From: JAHECQ01 sp047638695
GTDB taxonomy: Bacteria > Actinomycetota > Acidimicrobiia > Acidimicrobiales > SZUA-35
Direction of reading: 5' to 3'
Assembly: GCA_047638695.1 (NCBI GenBank)
Contig: JBLINY010000144.1
Span: forward strand, 1-9,973
Length of the DNA stretch: 9,973 nucleotides
The notes beneath the pieces were generated by a model, which was not told where the DNA came from, did not search any database, and saw nothing but the letters and a program-made list of their open reading frames with translations. Made by a program: the position numbers and the translations under genes. Positions 7,295-9,973 of the stretch are shown one piece after another; the stretch's first letter is position 1; each line of letters starts with the position of its first letter.

Positions 7295-7618
7295 GTGGCT
7301 GCAATCGAGGCGCATGATGAAGTGGTCGAATGGTTCGACGAGCTCAGCCAGAACGAGTGGGAACGCGTATCGGTGGTAGTCGACCGGTTGGCTTCGCTCG
7401 GGTCGAAGGCGAGGATGCCGTTCTCCCGAAGTCTCGGTGATGGACTGTTCGAGGTTCGGTTCACTCTCGGTTCCACCGCTCGGCGGATCACCTACCGGTT
7501 TACTAACGGCGACCGGATCATTCTGCTGACAACGTTCCGCAAGCAACGCAACAACGAACGAGCCGAGGTCACTCGTGCTCGCAAGATCGCTCAGGACTGC
7601 GCCAAGCGCTACCCATAG
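7295..7618 (+). CDS. higB: Type II toxin, RelE/HigB-like (phage-derived Gp49-like family)
   Basis: A 107-residue RelE-fold toxin that in this family cuts mRNA on the ribosome. The fold's order is visible: beta strand and long helices (AAIEAHDEVVEWFDELSQNEWERVSVVVDRL, residues 2-32, shown as one helix-rich block), then beta strands LFEVRF (51-56), RRITYRF (63-69) and IILLTTFRKQ (75-84), and a basic C-terminal helix. Basic residues on the strands are candidates for RNA contact and catalysis. The GTG at 7295 is chosen over TTG 7229 because homology begins there and the -10/operator sits just upstream; TTG 7229 would translate through the operator. There is no clear Shine-Dalgarno, so the leader is short or nearly absent. 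The antitoxin follows 12 nt later: the toxin-first order is typical of higBA. The function is a confident family inference; the exact subfamily name is less certain. Confidence 0.8.
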   Translation: MAAIEAHDEVVEWFDELSQNEWERVSVVVDRLASLGSKARMPFSRSLGDGLFEVRFTLGSTARRITYRFTNGDRIILLTTFRKQRNNERAEVTRARKIAQDCAKRYP

Positions 7619-7630
7619 AAGGAGACAACG

Positions 7631-7951
7631 ATGGCCAACTACTCCCGATGGGACGACATCAAGAAGAACAAGGGCGAACCCTCGACCGAAACGCGAGCGA
7701 CGATCAACCAGGACCTCGATCTTGGTCAGCTCATCTATGACATGCGCACCGAAGCCGGGTTGAGCCAACGCGAGTTGGCGGAGCGGATGGAGACCACCCA
7801 GTCGGTGATCTCTCGGCTCGAAGAAGGCGGCGGCGCCAAGAACCGGATCGACACCCTCGCTCGGGTCGCGACTGCGCTCGATCGGCATCTCGTACTGTCC
7901 TTCCCGACTGAGGTGCCCGACACGCTGACCGACGCCGTCCAGGTCGCTTGA
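7631..7951 (+). CDS. higA: Type II antitoxin, HigA-like XRE-family DNA-binding protein
   Basis: A 106-residue cytoplasmic protein that should neutralise the preceding toxin by direct binding and repress the operon. Residues 1-31 are a charged, probably flexible N-terminus (KKNKGEPSTETRATINQDL). A Cro/C1-type helix-turn-helix follows at about 32-85, with LGQLIYDMRTEAGLSQRELA, then METTQSVISRLEEG containing the recognition helix (about 57-65), and RIDTLARVATALDRHLVLSF. The ATG at 7631 has a good Shine-Dalgarno (AAGGAGA, 7619-7625) that begins right after the toxin stop. Its likely DNA target is the palindrome at 7266-7287. The gene looks intact. XRE proteins are widespread regulators, but toxin adjacency and spacing make the antitoxin role the best reading. 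Confidence 0.85.
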   Translation: MANYSRWDDIKKNKGEPSTETRATINQDLDLGQLIYDMRTEAGLSQRELAERMETTQSVISRLEEGGGAKNRIDTLARVATALDRHLVLSFPTEVPDTLTDAVQVA

Positions 7952-8102
7952 GGCTCTCGGTCGTTAGGCGAATGCGTCTCATCGGTCGGTCGATTCCAGG
8001 CAACACACAGGCAACAATGCACCCGTAAACAAGGGGGAGCAAGGCGCTGACCCGAGGCAACCGGATCTGGGCGTCCCCTTCGAAGTGTGGAGACATCCAC
8101 TA

Positions 8103-8767
8103 TGAGGAGACACAACACACTGGACCACCGCTGACGCGGCGACGACGGTGATCTCGGATGTGATCGGCCGGAAATGGATTGCGGAGATCACCTCGGCTGA
8201 TGCAACCTCGACCGAGGTCCAAGCAGTGTTCAACCGGGCGCTCCGCATCGAGGGCCTCGACGAGGTGATCGATGAACGCAATCCTGACGGGATCGCCTGG
8301 GACCCAGACAGTGATGAGGTCCCAGTGTTGTTGGTTATGTCCGACAACGGCCCCCAGATGAGTTCGGGAACAACACGGGAGTTCATGGCGCTCGCCTGGC
8401 CCGCTACCCACTACGGCCGGCCCGGCACCCCGACCGACCAAGCATGGATCGAGTCACTGTTCGGGCACCTCAAAATCGAGCAGCCCCACCTCGAGCTGAT
8501 CGAAGACATCGAGGTGTTCCCTGTCGGACTCGAAAGCCAACGCGTGCACTACAACACGGTCCGGCTCCACGCTGGGATCGGCTACGCGTAGTGTGACGTC
8601 ACGCCCGACCAGGAACACCGGGGCGAAGGAGCCGCTGTTCGTGCCGCCCGCCGTGACGGTCTCAACCGTGCCCGTCAGCAACGCATCACCTACAATCCCA
8701 ACCGACCACCCTGAGGACCCGATCATGCGGGCTGAAACCTCCGGCAGAAGCGACATTAAGTCAGACA
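8103..8767 (+). mobile_element. Remnant of an IS3-like insertion sequence (5'-truncated)
   Basis: The right part of an insertion sequence: a decayed DD(35)E transposase (8106-8714), then about 50 nt ending in a candidate terminal repeat whose outer end is AGTCAGACA (8759-8767). On the minus strand that end starts TGTCTGACTT, the TG...CA style of IS3-type ends. No matching left end is found upstream, so the left part was lost. The exact borders are uncertain. Confidence 0.5.
8106..8714 (+). pseudogene. IS3-like (rve) transposase, 5'-truncated with an in-frame stop
   Basis: This is the C-terminal part of an integrase-core transposase. Readable markers are 'SDVIGRKWIAEITSADATST', 'LLVMSDNGPQ' (second catalytic Asp), 'HYGRPGTPTDQAWIESLFGH' (catalytic Glu, exactly 35 residues after that Asp) and 'VHYNTVRLHAGIGY'. 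The first catalytic Asp and the whole N-terminal helix-turn-helix region are missing; a stop (TGA 8103-8105) precedes the open frame. At 8586-8597 a 12-nt stretch holding an in-frame TAG interrupts what in relatives reads 'GYVTPD'. After it the same frame continues with VTPDQEHRGEG...ARQQRITYNPNRPP to the stop at 8712-8714. The longest uninterrupted open frame is 8148-8591. It cannot make a working transposase. The IS3-like assignment is from recalled relatives; a related rve family is possible. Confidence 0.7.
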
Positions 8768-8986
8768 CCCGTCAATCGACGAAGCCGAGACATCTCCGGC
8801 AGATTGGGACGGTTTCGATCCCCGACGTTGACGTGGTCTGGGCGTCGTTATCGGGCGCCGCGCTTGGGCCGTACTGGTGCGCTCGAACGACCTGCCTTGC
8901 CGAGTCTCATGGCTGGCAGCCTCAGTGGCTGAAATAGTCCTTAGTCCTCCACGCGGAGGTGTGCTGTCAGAGGCTCCGATTAGAGT
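8768..8986. other. Short non-coding gap right of the IS remnant
   Basis: No gene is supported. A 10-bp direct repeat CTCCGGCAGA (8739-8748 and 8794-8803) straddles the presumed IS end. A 5-bp hairpin (CCTCC, ACGC, GGAGG, 8946-8959) precedes the next small gene and may belong to its control region. Confidence 0.4.
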
Positions 8987-9178
8987 TTGACCCTGGACAC
9001 TGACCGGATCTGGACGGCGGAAGAGCTCGAAGCCCTGTCGCCCAACGAACGCGACGCTGTCATCCGTTCCGGTTTCGTGACCGACCCTCAAAAGGTCCCC
9101 GCTGACCTGATCGAACGAGCACGTGCAAAGACCGATGCCCGTATTGCAGCCACCGAGAGCAGCTCAACTTCACGGTGA
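8987..9178 (+). CDS. Small protein of unknown function, antitoxin-like in style (63 aa)
   Basis: A 63-residue soluble, highly charged protein with helix-forming stretches 'TAEELEALSPNERDAVIRSG', 'PADLIERARAKTDARIAATE' and a Ser/Thr-rich tail. The 'WTAEELEALSPNERDAV...FVTDPQKVPADLIERAR' pattern reminds me of small actinobacterial proteins encoded beside toxin genes, but I cannot name the family with confidence. The only reasonable start is TTG 8987; an in-frame TAG lies just before it (8981-8983), and the nearest AGAGG-like Shine-Dalgarno is too far upstream. The true N-terminus may have been lost when the neighbouring insertion sequence arrived. No toxin gene is visible on either side. Confidence 0.5.
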   Translation: MTLDTDRIWTAEELEALSPNERDAVIRSGFVTDPQKVPADLIERARAKTDARIAATESSSTSR

Positions 9179-9456
9179 CCCGCCGCATAGTCACGCCCAT
9201 CTCTAGCGCGGGCGACGGATCCCGAACCGATCGTCTCGAGCGGGCGGTTCACGTTGAAGCCATGCTCGGTAACGCACAGCAGCCCCCCTCGAGACCACCC
9301 AAGCTGTATGTGTAGATACCGGGCGGCCCGCCAGAACCGTGACCAGCGCGATAACGACACTGCTGGAAGGAGCACTGAGCCGATCGGGTTTCCGGCAATA
9401 TGTCGGTGATCCGGATGCGGGAACAGCGGGCTCGGGCCACGCACGTTCCCTCGGGT
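9179..9456. other. Convergent intergenic region; no gene supported
   Basis: It lies between the ends of the 63-aa gene and the minus-strand gene that follows. A minus-strand frame (9088-9444) is open but has a Trp/Arg-rich composition and no recognisable domain. A weak stem (CGCCC 9194-9198 with GGGCG 9210-9214) might end transcription of the 63-aa gene. Confidence 0.4.
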
Positions 9457-9933
9457 TCAGGTGATGTCGATGCCGTGGGTGGTGGCGAGTTGTCGAGCGA
9501 GCGTTGCTTGATCGATGTCGGCGTTTTTCGCGCTGGCCCGAATCGTTGCGACGGCGGCGAAGAGTGCGTAGAGCCAGAAGTCGTCGATCCAGAAGGTCGC
9601 TTCTTCGATCAGGTCGGGCTTGAGCCCACCGTTCACGGCGAACGTTGCGAACAGCGTGTATTGGATTCTCCGGTTCTGCTTGCCCTTGAACACCACTTCC
9701 GACAGATGCTTCGACAACAAGTCTTCGTGTTCGACGCGAGCACTCCGGCTGACGCCTGCCAACGCGAGAGCTTCGGCGCCGAGTTCGATGAAGACCTCTC
9801 CGGGGAATGTGTTGTGCTTGCTGTGAAGGTCGGCGACCTGGGAGGCGAGATCGTTCGCGTCTGTTCCGTTGGCGATGCCAACGAGCAGTCGCTGCACCGC
9901 TTGACGGCGGTCGTCTTCTGTTGCCTGGGCCAT
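9457..9933 (-). CDS. Helical protein of unknown function (158 aa, possibly longer)
   Basis: I do not recognise this family. The protein is mostly helical and soluble-looking. It has an N-terminal 'ATEDDRRQAVQRLLVGIANG', a central 'VFIELGAEALALAGV...VEHEDLLSKHLSEVVFKGKQNRRIQYTLF' region and a C-terminal amphipathic/hydrophobic stretch 'EATFWIDDFWLYALFAAVATIRASA' (about residues 111-134). That stretch could be a membrane-associating or buried helix. The first in-frame ATG is at 9933, but the frame stays open to the window edge (reading ...DDVAALRAYGVD before that Met) and no Shine-Dalgarno precedes it. The real start may therefore lie outside. Codon usage and the sensible amino-acid composition support it being a real gene. 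Its partners, if any, are to the right of this window. Confidence 0.6.
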   Translation of the reverse strand: MAQATEDDRRQAVQRLLVGIANGTDANDLASQVADLHSKHNTFPGEVFIELGAEALALAGVSRSARVEHEDLLSKHLSEVVFKGKQNRRIQYTLFATFAVNGGLKPDLIEEATFWIDDFWLYALFAAVATIRASAKNADIDQATLARQLATTHGIDIT

Positions 9934-9973
9934 GTCGACACCGTACGCGCGGAGCGCTGCGACATCGTCGGGT

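Noticed and set aside
7998..8016. AGGCAACA repeated with an 11-bp period, considered as a small repeat array.
   Set aside because: Only two short copies; no spacer-repeat pattern and no CRISPR or iteron structure.
6967..8994. 10-mer GTTTGACCCT at both ends of the HigBA plus IS stretch (6967-6976, 8985-8994), as a possible target duplication.
   Set aside because: Dozens of repeated 10-mers are expected by chance in a window this long, and neither copy abuts a recognisable element end.
8982..9000. Similarity of AGAGTTTGACCCTGG to the start of 16S rRNA (27F primer region).
   Set aside because: Only about 15 nt are alike and nothing downstream resembles rRNA; the stretch is the start of a small coding frame.
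9088..9444. Minus-strand open frame of 118 codons.
   Set aside because: It overlaps the better-supported 63-aa gene and has an unnatural Trp/Arg/Ser composition with no domain signature.

Overview
The window reads as an accessory island in a high-GC actinobacterium-like genome. The composition is GC-rich, several starts are GTG or TTG, and the two recombinase remnants (a tyrosine integrase and a DD(35)E transposase) resemble actinobacterial families. I cannot name a species; an Acidimicrobiia-type organism would fit but is not proven.

Layout, left to right. (1) 1-371 holds no gene I can support. (2) 372-1850 (+) is the C-terminal part of a SWIM-zinc-finger-type protein without its zinc finger. 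(3) 1939-2136 (+) is a small acidic protein of unknown function with a promoter placed for leaderless transcription, followed by a strong hairpin at 2160-2186. (4) 2295-4060 (+) is a complete type IV toxin-antitoxin operon of the AbiE type, antitoxin AbiEi then nucleotidyltransferase toxin AbiEii, overlapping by one base and preceded by an inverted repeat suited to autoregulation. (5) 4061-4312 is a repeat-rich intergenic stretch (ACTTGTTT repeats, a perfect 9-bp stem-loop, two DnaA-box-like sites). It ends in the 3' half of a tRNA-Met/fMet(CAT), which I read as an integration core. (6) 4291-5447 (-) is a tyrosine integrase whose stop codon lies inside the tRNA fragment. It is broken by a frameshifting internal deletion, and paired TTCTACCG octamers lie at both ends of the gene. 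(7) 5778-6932 (-) is a membrane-anchored M23-type peptidase homologue. (8) 7295-7951 (+) is a HigBA-type type II toxin-antitoxin pair with a perfect palindrome over its predicted -10 element. (9) 8103-8767 (+) is a 5'-truncated insertion-sequence transposase remnant with an in-frame stop. (10) 8987-9178 (+) and 9457-9933 (-) encode proteins of unknown function.

Taken together, this looks like a tRNA-targeted integration hotspot that has collected stabilising or defensive cargo (two toxin-antitoxin systems) and then decayed: dead integrase, dead transposase, truncated SWIM protein. The tRNA fragment lacks its 5' half although the integrase lies on its 3' side. That is not the arrangement of a single element freshly integrated at an intact tRNA; it suggests tandem elements, an attP-like junction, or a later rearrangement.

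I do not see a clearly new multi-gene system. The parts most worth a second look are the attachment-site architecture and its repeats, the two toxin-antitoxin operators, the M23 homologue with a substituted first zinc ligand, and the uncharacterised small genes.
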